From assembly GCF_027887165.1 (NCBI RefSeq), contig NC_077227.1, positions 84,528,930 through 84,592,929 of the forward strand: DNA of 64,000 bases, given 5' to 3'. This DNA comes from Monodelphis domestica (Eukaryota; Chordata; Mammalia; Didelphimorphia; Didelphidae). How positions within the stretch are numbered: position 1 is the stretch's first letter; each line of letters starts with the position of its first letter. The notes beneath the pieces are model-generated. The model ran no database searches. It was not told where the DNA came from and worked only from the letters and a program-made list of their open reading frames with translations. The translations under genes were made by a program, and so were the position numbers. Of this stretch, positions 48,946 through 61,805 are shown piece after piece.

Positions 48946-50508
48946 TTCTTAGGGAACAAAAGAAGATAAGATGACAGCTCCCCATTGACATGCCTTAAAT
49001 TAAGCAATACCTCACACATCTGGAGTGTAGTTAAATTGCAAACAGACATTATAGAAATTATTAAAATAAGTGAGGTCTAACAATTTCTTAAGACCAATAG
49101 TTTAAGTCCTCTGTTACAAACTAAAGAAAAACATAATTTAATCAATATAATATTTATTGATAATATAGTTAGGGATTTTGGGTTAAAATATCCAAACATT
49201 TAATTATGTGACCAAAGTTTTAGAGAATGTTATCTATTTTTCCTAGATAAATATTTTTACTTTTTATTTTCTATTGAACTTTTGGTTACCAGGGCTTATA
49301 TGAGAGCTGAATGTGTTATAAGATACTGGGTTTAACTTAGTTTCTTACTTATGTTTGACCTAGAAAATGTCATGTAACCTCTTAGGGCCCGTTTCCTCAT
49401 CAGTAAAATGAGAGACTTAAACTATTGTATATAAACTGGAAGGTTCCTTCTAATCTCACATTCTGAGAAAACATAGGTTCAGTTTTCTAATGGATCTGTT
49501 TGCCACAAATCATAAATACTGTTGGTAAAGCAAGGGAAGCCCAGTGGATGATCCTTAGGAATTTAGCTTTGCAGATTTTCCTTGAAGAGTTACCAATTCA
49601 GGAACAATTCTAATTTACCCTTAAGGTTGTGGGTAGGAAATTGGAATGGAAGAAATAAATAAAGAGCTATATAGTGGTTTACATTCATAAGGCCGATGGG
49701 GTACAAATCACTTCCCATGGGCTTCAAACACCAGGACAACAGAGGTTGATTATTTATAGGTATAAATAAAATGACATGTGTAAGTAGCCAATTATTATTA
49801 TTCATCCATCACTTCTTAGTCATAAGGTTAGATAGGGAAAGGACAATTTTAGCCACCTTTTCCCTAAAGATTTGTTATATATAAAAATTAAGTTTACTTT
49901 TCTACCAGTTGGTAAAAATAATAACCCTCTCTGTCTGAATTAATGCCTTTATTGTGTTACTTTATTCATACATATAAACAATCACAAGTAATTTAAGATG
50001 AAAATGGAGGTCAAGGAAAAAGAATTATGATATAAAATGGTTTTATCAAGAACAACAGGTATGACATGGAAAAAATAACATCATTGGAGGAAATATCAGT
50101 GGGAGAGCATCAAGAACAAAGCAGACTTGAAATTTTAACCCAAGAAAACTCCATGATATATCAACTAAGACTTGGCAAAATGGGATTCACTGAATGAAAT
50201 ATAATAGTGGATAATACACTTTATTAAAAAGAGACATCAGACTAAAGAGGAACTAAAACATGTTAAGAAGGCATATACTTGATGGAAGGCCAGGGGAAAA
50301 AATAGTGGAAGAAGAGATAAAATAGATGACCAGAGCCTCTAAAACTAAAAAAAAAATGTCTCAATAGAGCTGGGAGCCAAAACAAAATAAAAAACCCAAA
50401 ATAAGACTGATAATACAAACACAATGATTCTGATGAGAAAGAAAAGCAAGAATCATCTAAATAGGTTTATGTGGCTGCCCAGGGAGTTTGCTGAAGAACC
50501 CTAGTCTT
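48946..50508. other. Intronic sequence with a MIR fragment
   Basis: 49350-49475 resembles a MIR (gtttcctcatcagtaaaatg, aaggttccttctaatctc). The rest looks unique and non-coding. Confidence 0.45.
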
Positions 50509-52180
50509 AAAAGGATGTGAACACCCAAACTATACTATAAAGCAGTGGTCATCAAAACAATATAGCACTGGCTAAGAGACAGAAAGGAGGATCAGTGGAA
50601 TAGACTTGGGTAAGTGATCTCAGCAAGACAGTCTATGATAAGCCCGAAGATCCCAGCTTTGGGGATGAAAATCCACTATTTGATAAAAACTGCTGGGAAA
50701 ATTGGAAGATAGTATGGGAGAGATTGGGTCTGTATCAACATCTCACACCTTACACCAAGATAAACTAAGAAGGGGTGAATGACTTGAATATGAAGAAGGC
50801 AACTATAAGTAAATTAGGTGAACACAGAATATTATACATGCCAGATCTTTGGGAAAGGAAAGACCTTAAAATCAAGCAAGAGCTAGAAAAAATTACAAAA
50901 TGTAAAATAAATAATTTTGATTATATTAATTTATTATTGATTATATTATTAATTGTATTATATTTTAAATTGTTGATTAAATTATTGATTATAATAATGT
51001 GATTATATTAAATTAAAATTTAATTAAAATTAAAATTAAAAATTAAATTAAATTAATTAAATTAAAAAGGTTTTGTACAAATAAAACCAATGCAACCAAA
51101 ATTAGAAGGGAAGCAACAAATTGGGAAAAAATCTTTATAACAAAAACCTCTGACATAGGCCTAATTATTCAAATTTATAAAACCAATTGTACAAAAAATC
51201 AAGTCATTCCCCAATTGATAAATGGGCAAGGGACATGAATAGGCAATTTTCAGATAAAGAAATCAAAACTATTAATAAACACATGAAGAAGTGTTCTAAA
51301 TCTCTTATAATCAGAGAGATGCAAATCAAAACAACTCTTAGGTCCCACCTCACACCCAGAAGATAGGCTAACATGACAGCAAAGGAAAGTAATGAATGCT
51401 GGAGGATATGTGGCAAAATTGGGACATTAATGCATTGCTGGTGGAATTGTGAATTGATCCAGCCATTCTGGAGGGCAATGCCCAAAGGGCACTAAAAGTC
51501 TGTCTGCCCTTTCATCCAGCCATAGCACTGCTGGGTTTGTACCCCAAAGAGATAATAAGGAAAAAGATTTGTACAAGAATATTCATAGTTGCGCTCTTTG
51601 TGGTGGCATAAAATTGGAAAATGAGGAGATGCTCTTTGATTGGGGAATGGCTAAACAAATTGTGGTATCTGATGGTAATGGAATATTATTGTGCTCAAAG
51701 AAACAATGAATTGGAGGAATTCCATGTGAAATGGAATGACCTCCAGGAATTGATGCAGAGTGAAAGGATCAGAAACAGCAGAATATTGTACAAAGAGACT
51801 GATACACCGTGGCACAATTGAATGTAATGGACTTCTCTACTAGCAGCAATGTAATGATCCAGGACAATTCTGAGGGACTTAAGAGAAAGAACACTATCCA
51901 CATTCAGAGGAAGATCTGTAGGAAAAGAAACACAGAAGAAAAACAATTGCTTGATCACAAGGGTTGATGGGGATATGATTGGAGATGTAGACTGTAAAGG
52001 ATCACTGGAGTGCAAACATAACAATATGGAAATAGGTTTTGATCAAGGATACATGTAAAACCCAGTGGAATTGCACATCATCTATGGCAAGGGGAGGAAA
52101 AGAACATGATTCTTGTAACCAAGGAAAAATATTCTAAATTGACTAAATAAAGTTAAAAAAAAAAGAAAAGGATGTGAACA
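50509..52180 (+). mobile_element. 5'-truncated L1 with perfect 15-bp target duplication
   Basis: L1 sequence 50524-52165 begins within the 3' part of ORF2 and ends in a 3'UTR and A-rich tail. It is flanked by the direct repeats aaaaggatgtgaaca at 50509-50523 and 52166-52180. ORF2 remnants include the WNDLQELMQSE/EYYCAQRNN region (51621-51821), ending at the same HN-stop as the large L1. Reading frames are broken at several points. A stretch at about 50920-51065 of pure A/T has grown inside it. Confidence 0.95.
50920..51065. repeat. A/T-only expansion inside L1 ORF2
   Basis: Where other copies (compare 13395-13430) have only ttttgattacatcaaattaa, this copy has about 140 extra A/T bases built of gattatatta and aaattaaa units before the shared ggttttgtac resumes. 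Confidence 0.85.
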
Positions 52181-53214
52181 AAAGCTTTAGGGAGGCATGG
52201 AGACAAATAAAAATCAGTGGAAAGAATAATGTATGAATAATCCTAGAAAGGGCAAAATCTGAATGAGCTGAGGGTTCTACTCCATCTGCTTTGATGATCC
52301 CTCAAATTAAGTAAAATAACAGTTTATTCATGTATATTTTCAATGAGAAGCATAAGTTCAATTGGAATGTAGTATGGTATTAGTTGATTACATAAAGCTC
52401 AATTTCTCAAAACTCCTCCTTTGCTTTTGTTTGGTTATCCATAATGATGCCCACTGAATGACATCTACCACTGGAAAACAAATGTGCTTAAGAGGGAACT
52501 GAAACTGATGATGGATGGAGAAATGATACAAGAGCCAATACTTTCTTTAAATGTGTTGAAGTCGTCAGATTCAGAAGAATTATAATTACAGATATAACTG
52601 ATAGAACCATTAGCAAAGAAATTTGAGAAACTGTAAAACAATGAGAAAGGTACCAGGAGAAATTGCAGAAGGTGGGACCCGATGCTTATCTCCAGATCAT
52701 TCTACAATGAACAGCACGTGCCCTCTAAGAAGCAGTACAACTTCACTAACAAGTCATACCAAGTTATGCTGTAGATGGAGTATATCTGGATTTTAGCAAG
52801 GCATCTGACAGTCCATCTTGAAGGGCTGAACAAGTCTATATAAGTAACAAGATGAAGTTTAAAAGGAATAAAGGTGAGTACTTTAGGTTAGAAACCAACT
52901 GCTCGAGTACCAGAGAGGAGGAGATGTGGCTAAACGGTAGTTCCTTTGTAAATGAACATAGGTGCTCTAGTTGAGAATAAAGTCAGTATGTAAACCAATA
53001 ATAAAAAAGTGTAAGGCTGCTGCTAAAAATATTCATGTAACTTTGGGTCATGTTAAGCACAATGTCCTGATTGTGCAGTTAGAGCATAACTACTCTTGGT
53101 AGGAGCAGGCAGAAAGTTGGCCATCAGGCTTCCTTAGCTTATCGAAAAACTAGGACTTAAAAAGATGTTTTGGTGCCTATCTCTTGTAGATAAACCAACC
53201 AACACTACTGCAAT

Positions 53215-53358
53215 GAGGAAACCGAAGCAAACAAGGTTAAGTGACTTGCCCAAGGCCACACAGCTAATAAATGTCTAAGGGCATATTTGAATTCAGGAAG
53301 ATGAGTATTCCTGGCCCCAGACTTGGCACTCCATCCACAGTGCCATCTGGCTGCCCCA
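53215..53358 (-). mobile_element. tRNA-derived marsupial SINE, 5' shortened
   Basis: Minus strand copy with aaggttaagtgacttgccca, ggccacacagctaataaatg, gcatatttgaattcag and ccatctggctgcccc. Confidence 0.85.
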
Positions 53359-53520
53359 TTTATACTAGCCCTTAGGAGTGTGCCTAAGGGTTTATTCCAA
53401 CCCCCACCCCCGCACTGGATTAATAGCTATGAAAGATGTGATTTCAAGGTCCTTGGAAAAAACTGGTTGAATTCCATATTTATACGTGTATTCTGTACCT
53501 GACCAATATTACTGATAACT

Positions 53521-53745
53521 ATAAAGACACATTTTGATCCAATAAAGACACATTTTGGACAGCTAGGTAGCACAGTGGATAGAACATCAGGCCTGGGTTC
53601 AAATGTGGCCTCAGATACTTCCTAGCTATATGACTCTGTGTAAGTCACTTATCCTCAATTGCTTAGTCTCTGTCACTCTTCTCTCTTAGAAATGATACTA
53701 AGACAGAAAGTAGGGTTTAAAAGGGAAAAAAGAAGACATATTTTG
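53521..53745 (+). mobile_element. SINE with target duplication next to a pre-existing direct repeat
   Basis: SINE body about 53558-53733 (ggacagctaggtagcacagt, gggttcaaatgtggcc). Its left flank agacacattttg (53546-53557) recurs at 53734-53745 with one change (agacatattttg), a target duplication. The same 16-mer ataaagacacattttg also occurs 21 bases upstream (53521-53536), so the left flank is itself a 21-bp tandem repeat. Confidence 0.85.
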
Positions 53746-54879
53746 TTTCCTATGTCCCTTAGAGGATCCTGCTCACCTAGGATAGCTGAGCCATCAGTGG
53801 GGTTAATAATATCTTAGAATAAAAATTACTACTCTCTCTTCTTCTTAGATTCTTTTCTGAATTACATTCTAAGACTCCAAACTTATATCCAAAAGAAGAG
53901 AGAACAAAACAAGGGAGATGAATCAGCTGTCAAAAGTACTATGTGTTCAACATTAAGATGGACATTGAAAAAAGAAGGCGTTGAAATAGTCTGAATATTG
54001 AGGGGACTGAAAGCCATATTGTAGAAGGAAGTAATGAAAGATTATGCATGTTTAACTTGAAGAAGAGAAAACTTAATGGCTGTCATGAATTTGAAAGATT
54101 GTCATTTCGAAGAAGGATTAAACTTTGGAATAAGGATTCTTCTTGACTTCAGCAAAAAGAATTTTATTATTTCCTGCCTTACGAGGAGGTAGTTTCCTTG
54201 ACACTGGGAGGGTTCAGCAAGAAGCACATGATCACTTGTCAAGATTGTTGTGTACTAAAAATTCGGCCATAGAGTGAGAAGTTAGGCTAGATTTCTAAGA
54301 TACTTCCTATCAGTTCAAACTACCTACATCATTTTGCTAAAGGAAGAAGTGCTTAGCAGGCAGTTAATTAAGTTTTGAGCTCAAGAATTTTTCAGTAACA
54401 AGAATGGTTGTTATGAAATGGAGTAAATGGGTTTTCTGCATGGAACACAAGACAGGCACTGATTCAGAATGAGGGACCCCCAAACCAAAAAACAAAAACA
54501 AAACAAAAATGAAGGTTTAGTTACCTAAAGTGCTACAGAATAACAATCCCCAGGATTTGATATTTGGAAGATGAGGATAGGAACAATATCTTAAAGAATC
54601 ATGGTTTTTTCTAGCATCTTTAAATCTGCTCTGTGGAAATAATATTATATCCACTCGAGGTTGATTTAATGATAATTAATGATCTCTGGAATTGAAAGGA
54701 TGGAATACAAATGGTTACTTGAAAATTGAAATCTAAGAGGAGTAAAGAGAGCAAGTCCCTTGGTCTAGGTGAACTATATTTTCAGGGCCTTGAAAAGACT
54801 GACAGATGTGATTGCTAAGCCAAATTCAGTGACCTCTGAAAGATCATGGAGGCCAGAAGAGAGGTTACAGAGTTGATTT

Positions 54880-56040
54880 TTACAACAGAGAAGTGTTTGG
54901 AAGCTAAAGGACAAATATTGATTGTGATTTGGATCCAATGATCACGACCTTCATTTCTGAAGAATTTCAGAACATTTTGTTAAAGATATGATTAATGAAC
55001 ATCTGGAAAGGAAAGGAGTGTTTGATGTTCTAATCAAGGACAGGTCATCTATTTCTTTTTCTTTCTGAAGATTAACAAGACTGGTAAATCAAGGGAAAAC
55101 TATAAGCTTAGTTTACCAAGATCTTAGCAAAGTAATGTCTCACAAGACCTCTGGTATGTTTGTGGATGAGAGAGAGACAGACTTTAGGTGAAAAATACAT
55201 TTAAGATATCAAACTAAAAGAATGATTGGACCCAAAAAATCAACTGTTGGGAGGCCTCAGATGCACACATGAAATGCAGAAGACAAAATAGCTGAGAGGT
55301 AAAGATATTTTGCTTATTGACTGAGGGGGGATTCAGAAGAATCAACAATCTAAAACAAAGAAAACATTTAAATAAGATAAAGGAATAAATGAAAGTTTTA
55401 TGCTTGTTAAAAAAATCAATTTCCCAAATACAAGATGGGAATAGGCCTGGATAGCTAATAAATTTCATGTACAAGATTGGAGTGATGATCTAAGTGCAAA
55501 AAACAAATGCAACCTCAAGTCCTATTAAGAGAGGCACTGTGGCCAGAAGCCTGGAAATGACAGTGTGCCCTGCAGTAAGTACCTTATGGGGTTCAGAATA
55601 CATCTGGAGTATTATGTTTACTGGGGATGGCCACAGGAAGGGTACTGACAAACTGGAATGGCCAGAGGAGAGGAACCAGGATGGTGAGAGGCCTCAATAC
55701 CATAATAATAAGACAACTAGTTGAAGGAAGCAGGGATGTTTAGCTTTGACAATATAAGATTTAATGGAAATATAATGGCATTTAAAAGATGTGAAGAAAT
55801 GTCATGCTGAATGGGTATTAAATTTGCCATGCTTTCCTTCAGAAGGCAGAACTAGAAACAGTGGGTGCAAAAAGGGCAAATTTAGGTTCATTATAAGCTA
55901 CCTAAAGCAATGGACTGTTTTATTAGGTATTATATACTGTCCTGCTGGAGAGTTTCAAATGAAGGTTGGATAACAATGTTGCAGGGATATTGTAGAGATT
56001 CTCATTGTGATATACTCAATGGCCTTTGAGGTCCTATCTA
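54880..56040 (+). mobile_element. CR1/L3 LINE relic
   Basis: Shows acagtgtgccctgcagtaag-like, acatctggagtattatgttt, ggccagaggagaggaaccag, gcagggatgtttagctttg, gcagaactagaaacagtggg, aggttggataacaatgttgc and tcaatggcctttgaggtcct, the order of a CR1/L3 3' end. Frame degraded. Confidence 0.75.
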
Positions 56041-56401
56041 TAAATGACTAGAATTCATATCTGTCTGATATTTTGTGTTTTCAGTAATCTGTGCATGATG
56101 CACAATTCAGAAAAGTATATAAAACTTACAGAATGCTTCCCAAGAGATATATCAAACAGAAATAGTTTGTGTAGATTAAAGCTAGTTACTAGTAAAATAC
56201 ATTTATTTCATATGATAAGCCTTAAAACTTATTTGCAATTTTAAAAACTTCAATTCTGTTGTAATTGTATAGAAATTAAATACAGTGATTTGAAATGGTT
56301 GTTACCTAAACATTGATTTTATAACCCAGATAGTTATCAGGATTACAAAGCTATAAATCTCAGACAATGGTCCTTATCAGAGAGATAATCACATATCCTT
56401 A

Positions 56402-56560
<159 letters not shown>

Positions 56561-56744
56561 TCATTGAAAATGTTTTAACTTCCAACATTAGGCAGATATA
56601 ACTCAGTTTAAGTATGAACTTTCTAAAATATGTTATTTCTCTTTGAAAATAAAAATTATTTTTAGAATTCAAAGTTATTTGGCCCAAGGATTCTAAGTTT
56701 TATCTTATACATTTACTAAAAGCAATTTCAAAATTACTAGGGAA

Positions 56745-56900
56745 GGCAGAATGAGATCACAGAGGAAGGCATGGAGTCAGAAGAACTCATCCCATGCCCT
56801 GATACTGACACAAATATTGGCTATGTGTGACCCTGGGAAAGTTACTTAAGCTTTCAAGTATCCTGGGCAACTCTCTAAGACAGCCTCACAATTAAACTTG
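56745..56900 (+). mobile_element. Marsupial SINE, diverged
   Basis: Keeps gaaggcatggagtcagaaga, actcatcccatgccctgat, gctatgtgtgaccctgggaa and gttacttaagctttcaag. Confidence 0.65.
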
Positions 56901-59400
56901 TATAGGGAGTGTCTTCACTGGGAATTCCATACTCCAGTGAAATCATAGGTCTGCTCAAAACATTATGTTATCACAGGGCATCTTCTACTAATTCATCCTA
57001 CTGATCCCCTCTCGAAAATGCTGCTAGGAAAATCTCACTTCCTACATTTCTACCTTTATCAAGTAGATAATCCTGGTAGCTCTACCAAGCCCCCTTTTCA
57101 TCTATTTTATGATTTTTAAAATGGACTTGATCATATAATTATCTGATAGTCTTGGTAGATCAAAGCCCTAGAGAAGGTATGGTTGCACTGTTCAGTCATA
57201 CCAAGAACACAGGTCAATATTCAAGATTGGGAACAAAATTTTGCACATGTTTAGATTGGCTTCTGGTGTCTGAACACTAGGCTTGAACATCGTAAGTGAT
57301 TTCCCTATTAAATAACCATCCATCAGTAGTTCATCCACTCAAAAATAAAAATTGAACCCCATCATGATTTTGTCTACACAATAGATCTTAAATGTTTTCT
57401 TAACCATAAATGGAAATTATTTCAATAGGATTGTCATAATTAATAAATAAGCTTTCCAAACTTATTAAAAATAACTTATCTTATGGACAGTATATTTATA
57501 TCTATATATCTTCTATGAGAAATAAAATACTCAATAGAACTAAAACATTTTTAGGAATGAAGAATTCTGAATGAATTGTATCATCTGAGTATATGATTTT
57601 TGGGAAGGTTGGAGAAGGAATAAAATATAATTGTTATACCTTAAATTTATTTTATCTTTAGAGAATGAATTATTCAAAGGACTTCAGGGAAAGAGACTTT
57701 GTAGTTATTATCTGGGCACAAATCATACATTTACCTGAAAAGCCTTCCATGTGTGGCCCTGCTAGTCTCATGGCCACTTTCCTTGCTAACCATTGCTTCC
57801 TGGGGAGCCTTTCAATGCCTTTTCTTATCATTTTATTTCTGTTATAGAGTTATGATTTTTTTTTCATATATTTCTACGTCATCACCCTGGCTAAGTGTAG
57901 CAGTTAATAATAGCAGCTTTTATGTAGGGTAGGTCAGGTGGGAGGACAGAAGGGCAAAGGAAGAAATTATTTCCCTAAGTGATCTTTCAAACCTATCATT
58001 TATGTTCTCTGTATAAGAGTTAGTCCTTTTCTCCTTCCTTTATTTAGAGGTATAGTTGAATCAAGAAGACTTTTTTGCTTTCTCTTGAAAATTTCATTGC
58101 TTTCGGATAGTACAAGTAAGACAACTAAAAAGAAGGCAGGTGTCAAATGGAGCTTAAGTGTCAAAAATCATCACCTAAGTGGGCAAGATGCAGTGAATTT
58201 AGGCACTTTTATTATGTGAAAACTGGCTCCTAGTCATTTTAGGCATATGGTTTGATGTAATATTATTTTCAATTGGGCATCCATTTCCATTCTCTCATCA
58301 GCTATTAGTAGAAAGTATTAGTACTACTATGGATGGTTAAGAGCAATTCATCCACAGAAGTAGTAAGCCTTTATACATTGGGAAATAACAAATGGATTTG
58401 AGGAAGAAGTGTTGCGTTGCTAAATGAGAAAAAATATAGCAGGAGAGACTATGGGGAAGAAAACTATGGTGGTTTCAGAGGAGGTTACAAAATTACTCTG
58501 GAATGGTGGTGCGAACAAGTAGTATAATTGACTTCGAAAACTTTACATTTATATTATTTATAGTGTATTGTATTTTTATTAATTTTCTTAAATTTTCCCA
58601 ATCACATTTTAAGAGTTTTGGCATCTCTGCTTTGGAAGTCTTATGACTGGATTTATTGCAGTTACTTTGTGTGTTATTTAGCATCTATTGCATTTGTATT
58701 CCTTTCCTGATCCCTCAATTCTGGCCCCTCCCTATAATCTCCTCTGGCTGGCTGTGAGTTGTTAAGGACACTTCTGAAATTTGCCTGTGATTACTTTAAG
58801 CTTCATGAAATAAAAAAAAAAAACAACCCTTTTAAGGTGCCCCCAATCATTTCTAATTATTTTAAGGCATTTAAGACATTATTCCTCTCTATCAAATGCT
58901 AAATTTTAAGAATTTTCCCCCTAAAATCAAACCAATAAAGCAGCATAGATTGTTTCTTCTAAAAGTTCTTGAAGTATATTCCATGATATTTTCCCCTCTT
59001 TTCAGAAGGAAAGATAGCTAATATAAAGTAAAATGGAAATTGGAAGTAAAAACCCCCACTCTCTAATAAAATGGATTCAGCAGTAGTTTTTGAAGATAGG
59101 GATTTGGAGATCAGGATTTCTGGGAAGACAAGTTACCAAAACACAGCATTAGGCAACAGAATGAGGAAGGACCAGAGCAAATTTTCTACATTTATTCCTC
59201 TTTCTTCCTGTAATTCAGTTCTCTGTTTTACTTTACATGAAATTCACTCACTATATGATTCACTTATATTTTTGGTCATAAAGAGAGCCACTGTTTCAGT
59301 TACATGAAAAAACTCTTGCAATAAGGCTAAGCTATGGAATTTAAATGAAATTTATTTTTTTTCTGTAGAATGGAGGGCTATATTGGATTTTGTTTTATAA
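56901..59400. other. Probable intron, no gene seen
   Basis: AT-rich with no assignable repeat except short A-runs. A donor-like site at about 57733 (minus strand, TTTTCAG|GTAAATG) follows an open stretch, but no acceptor with a pyrimidine tract precedes it, so no exon is called. Confidence 0.4.
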
Positions 59401-59404
59401 CCCA

Positions 59405-59572
59405 TAGCTTCTGTCTTTGTATCAATTCTAAGTCAGAAGAGTGGCAAACTTGGAAACCAAGGTTAAATGACATGCCTAGGGTTACAAAGCTAGGAAGTGT
59501 CTGAGGCCAGATTTGAACCTAGGACCTCCTGTCTCCAAGCCTGGCACTCTACCCAGTGCTCCCTAGGTATTG
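59405..59572 (-). mobile_element. tRNA-derived marsupial SINE (WSINE/Mar type)
   Basis: Minus-strand copy: gggagcactgggtagagt (read in reverse), agatttgaacctaggacc, ggttaaatgacatgcctagg, tgtatcaattctaagtcag. Confidence 0.85.
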
Positions 59573-60089
59573 TTATTTTTGGGGTTAGATCAATTATAGA
59601 TTGCAGATATAATAGCCTATTTATAGACTATAAACAGATTTAGTTGTTGGGGTTGGTGGTTGAGAGTTGGGTAGACCAGAAGTTGAAGAAACGAACTGGA
59701 GATAAATCTTCTATAAAAATCCATTTATTCATATTGACTTCTATAGGAACAGTGATAGGAAAAGGAAATTGGAGATACTGAAACTGGAAAGTCCTCGAGG
59801 TATGATATTCATCTATAACATATATATATGTGTGTGTGTATTTTTAAAGAGGGCTATAGTGTTAATACTCTAGACATTCATACAAAGTATAATGTCTACC
59901 ACTGCAAACTTGGTTGGGTCAGCACTATGGACTTTCTCTGAGGATGCAAACTCTCTAAAAGAACAGAGTCTTGGCTGGATAGAATGAAAGCCCCACTCAC
60001 TATGGCAGAGTTCCACAGTAAATATTTTCCAATGTGGAAAATGGAATTAAATTATTAATACAGCCAGATGTGATTCCAAACTTAATGGA

Positions 60090-60290
60090 AGAATAAAAGA
60101 TAATGGAAAGAATGTTAGTACTGGAGTCAGAAAAACCTGGGTTCAAATTCCAATCCAGCTATTTTCAACCACTTTCTGTGACCTTGAGATAGTCAATTTA
60201 TGTGTCTGGGACTCAAATTTGCCACCTAAAAAATGAAAGTGTCACACTAGGTAATTTCTAGCATCCCTTTCAGTTCAGAAACTTCCAAAA
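60090..60290 (+). mobile_element. MIR-like CORE-SINE
   Basis: Contains tgttagtactggagtcagaa, acctgggttcaaattccaat, tgtgaccttgagatagtcaa and gcatccctttcagttcag. Confidence 0.8.
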
Positions 60291-60939
60291 TCCTAGTTGT
60301 TAGCTGTACCATGTGATCCTTGCTAAAAAGAACTCTGAAGCTTTAGGCAGATTGACTGACCTTTTGGGGCTCAGTTGCCCCACACCTTTTAAAATTGGAA
60401 TCCTTTATTTGACTGAAGACAGGGAAACATGCAGATGAACTGTTTGTATCCTTTAGCCTTAAGAATTAAGAGGCTATATTTTGTAATAAATTAATCACAA
60501 ATTAATCTTTATCTTATAAGAGAATCACCTGCTACAAAGTAGTTCATTAACTGATATTTTGAAAGATGCTTAAGAACACTGAAATGAATACTTCCAATTT
60601 TGAGCTCATTCCTTTAAAACTGGTAGGAACAAGATGATTACAGCTTCTTAAACAAACTTTTCATTAACAATTAAGGTATGTTATTCTTAGAAATTGTAAC
60701 TAAAAGAGAACAAAGCTTGATGTTAATAGGAATAAAAAAGATCTGAGCCAGTTACTCATCCTTTATGAATGATCCAATTTAAAAAGTTCTCAAAATAAAT
60801 GTAACTACCACTCACATTTATATAGTATTTTATGGTTTATAAAACTCCTTTGCTTAATACATCCTTGTAACATCAAGTGAGCTCATTTTTATTAACCTTT
60901 TTTTGGAGAAAAAATCTAAGGATTTAACATGCTAGCACA

Positions 60940-61080
60940 GTACAATGGAAAAAGTACTTGGGTCTGAATCCACTTACTACATTTGTGACCCTGAGAAAGC
61001 TTTTTTGGGCCTCAATTTCCTGTAAAATGAGAGCACTGGCAACACTTAAGATCTCTATCACTAAATCTATGATCCTATGA
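60940..61080 (+). mobile_element. MIR-like CORE-SINE
   Basis: Contains tacaatggaaaaagtacttg, gtctgaatccacttactac, tttgtgaccctgagaaagc and ctaaatctatgatcctatg. Confidence 0.75.
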
Positions 61081-61384
61081 AAGACTCAGAATTTTAAAAA
61101 CTACAAATATAAGTAAGTTGGGTGGATTGGTATGAGAATTACTGATCCAACAAATGTTAAAGAAAACCCAGGGAAATAGAAATAAATTCTTGGGCTGCTA
61201 CTTTCTGGAGAATGGCTATAGAAAAATCAAGAAGATGGATGTGGAAGGCAAATGCTTCTGGGCAGAAAATTACAAGCTTGATATAACTGCATAAATTAAT
61301 TTCTTTTAAATTTATAATAAGCTAGAGTAGGCTAGGTAGCAGTATATTCTTTAGGGAGGAAAGTTTATTCAGCTCAAGTCAAGA

Positions 61385-61472
61385 AAGAGCTATGGGAGGA
61401 GAATAGGGGGGAGGGAGTGAAAGAACATGAATCTTGTAACTATCTAAATTAAATAAAAATTTACCAAAAAAA
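61385..61472 (+). mobile_element. L1 3' end fragment
   Basis: Only the last part of an L1 3'UTR is left: agctatgggaggagaatagg, agaacatgaatcttgtaact and an A-rich tail, matching the ends at 1-190 and 52080-52160. Confidence 0.65.
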
Positions 61473-61479
61473 GAGGCAT

Positions 61480-61595
61480 TGATTCAGCAACTTCTTGAAG
61501 ATAGGGCTACCTTTTGATTTTATTTCTGCATCCCTAGTGCCTAGCACATAATATCAAATCAACTTATATGTTTGTTGAATTGAGTTGAAATTGAA
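61480..61595 (+). mobile_element. L2 3' tail
   Basis: Shows ttgaagatagggctaccttt, catccctagtgcctagcaca and a ttgttgaattgagttgaa tail. Confidence 0.65.
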
Positions 61596-61644
61596 TAGAC
61601 TAAGTCAACAGATGGTAAGACTCAATAAGGTAGGTTGATGTAGT

Positions 61645-61805
61645 GTAAGGAATCAGAGGACCTTAGTATAAATACTGACTCTGGCAATGGCCAGAGTCTG
61701 TATGACTCTGGACAAGTTACTTAACCTGTTAAGGTTTCAGATACCTCATCTATAAAATAAGGAGGTAGGTTTGGATCTGGATAACTTTTTAAAGTCCTTA
61801 GTATT
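61645..61805 (+). mobile_element. MIR-like CORE-SINE
   Basis: Contains gtaaggaatcagaggacctt, atgactctggacaagttact, ctcatctataaaataagg and a diverged tail. Confidence 0.75.

Larger units (their letters stand above)
52640..54300 (+). mobile_element. CR1/L3 LINE relic with nested SINEs
   Basis: Strings typical of CR1/L3 ORF2 3' parts are seen: atctggattttagcaaggca, gaaaccaactgctcgagtac, ggaggagatgtggctaaac, ggctgtcatgaatttgaaag. SINEs at 53215-53358 and 53558-53733 split it. The coding frame is lost. Confidence 0.6.

Noticed and set aside
55494-55724. Plus-strand 76-residue frame
   Set aside because: Lies within CR1/L3 3' sequence; it reflects the LINE and not a host gene.
57665-57847. Possible exon on the minus strand ending in TTTTCAG|GTAAATG at about 57733
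   Set aside because: The upstream side lacks a pyrimidine-rich acceptor and the translation has no recognisable feature; one donor-like site is expected by chance.
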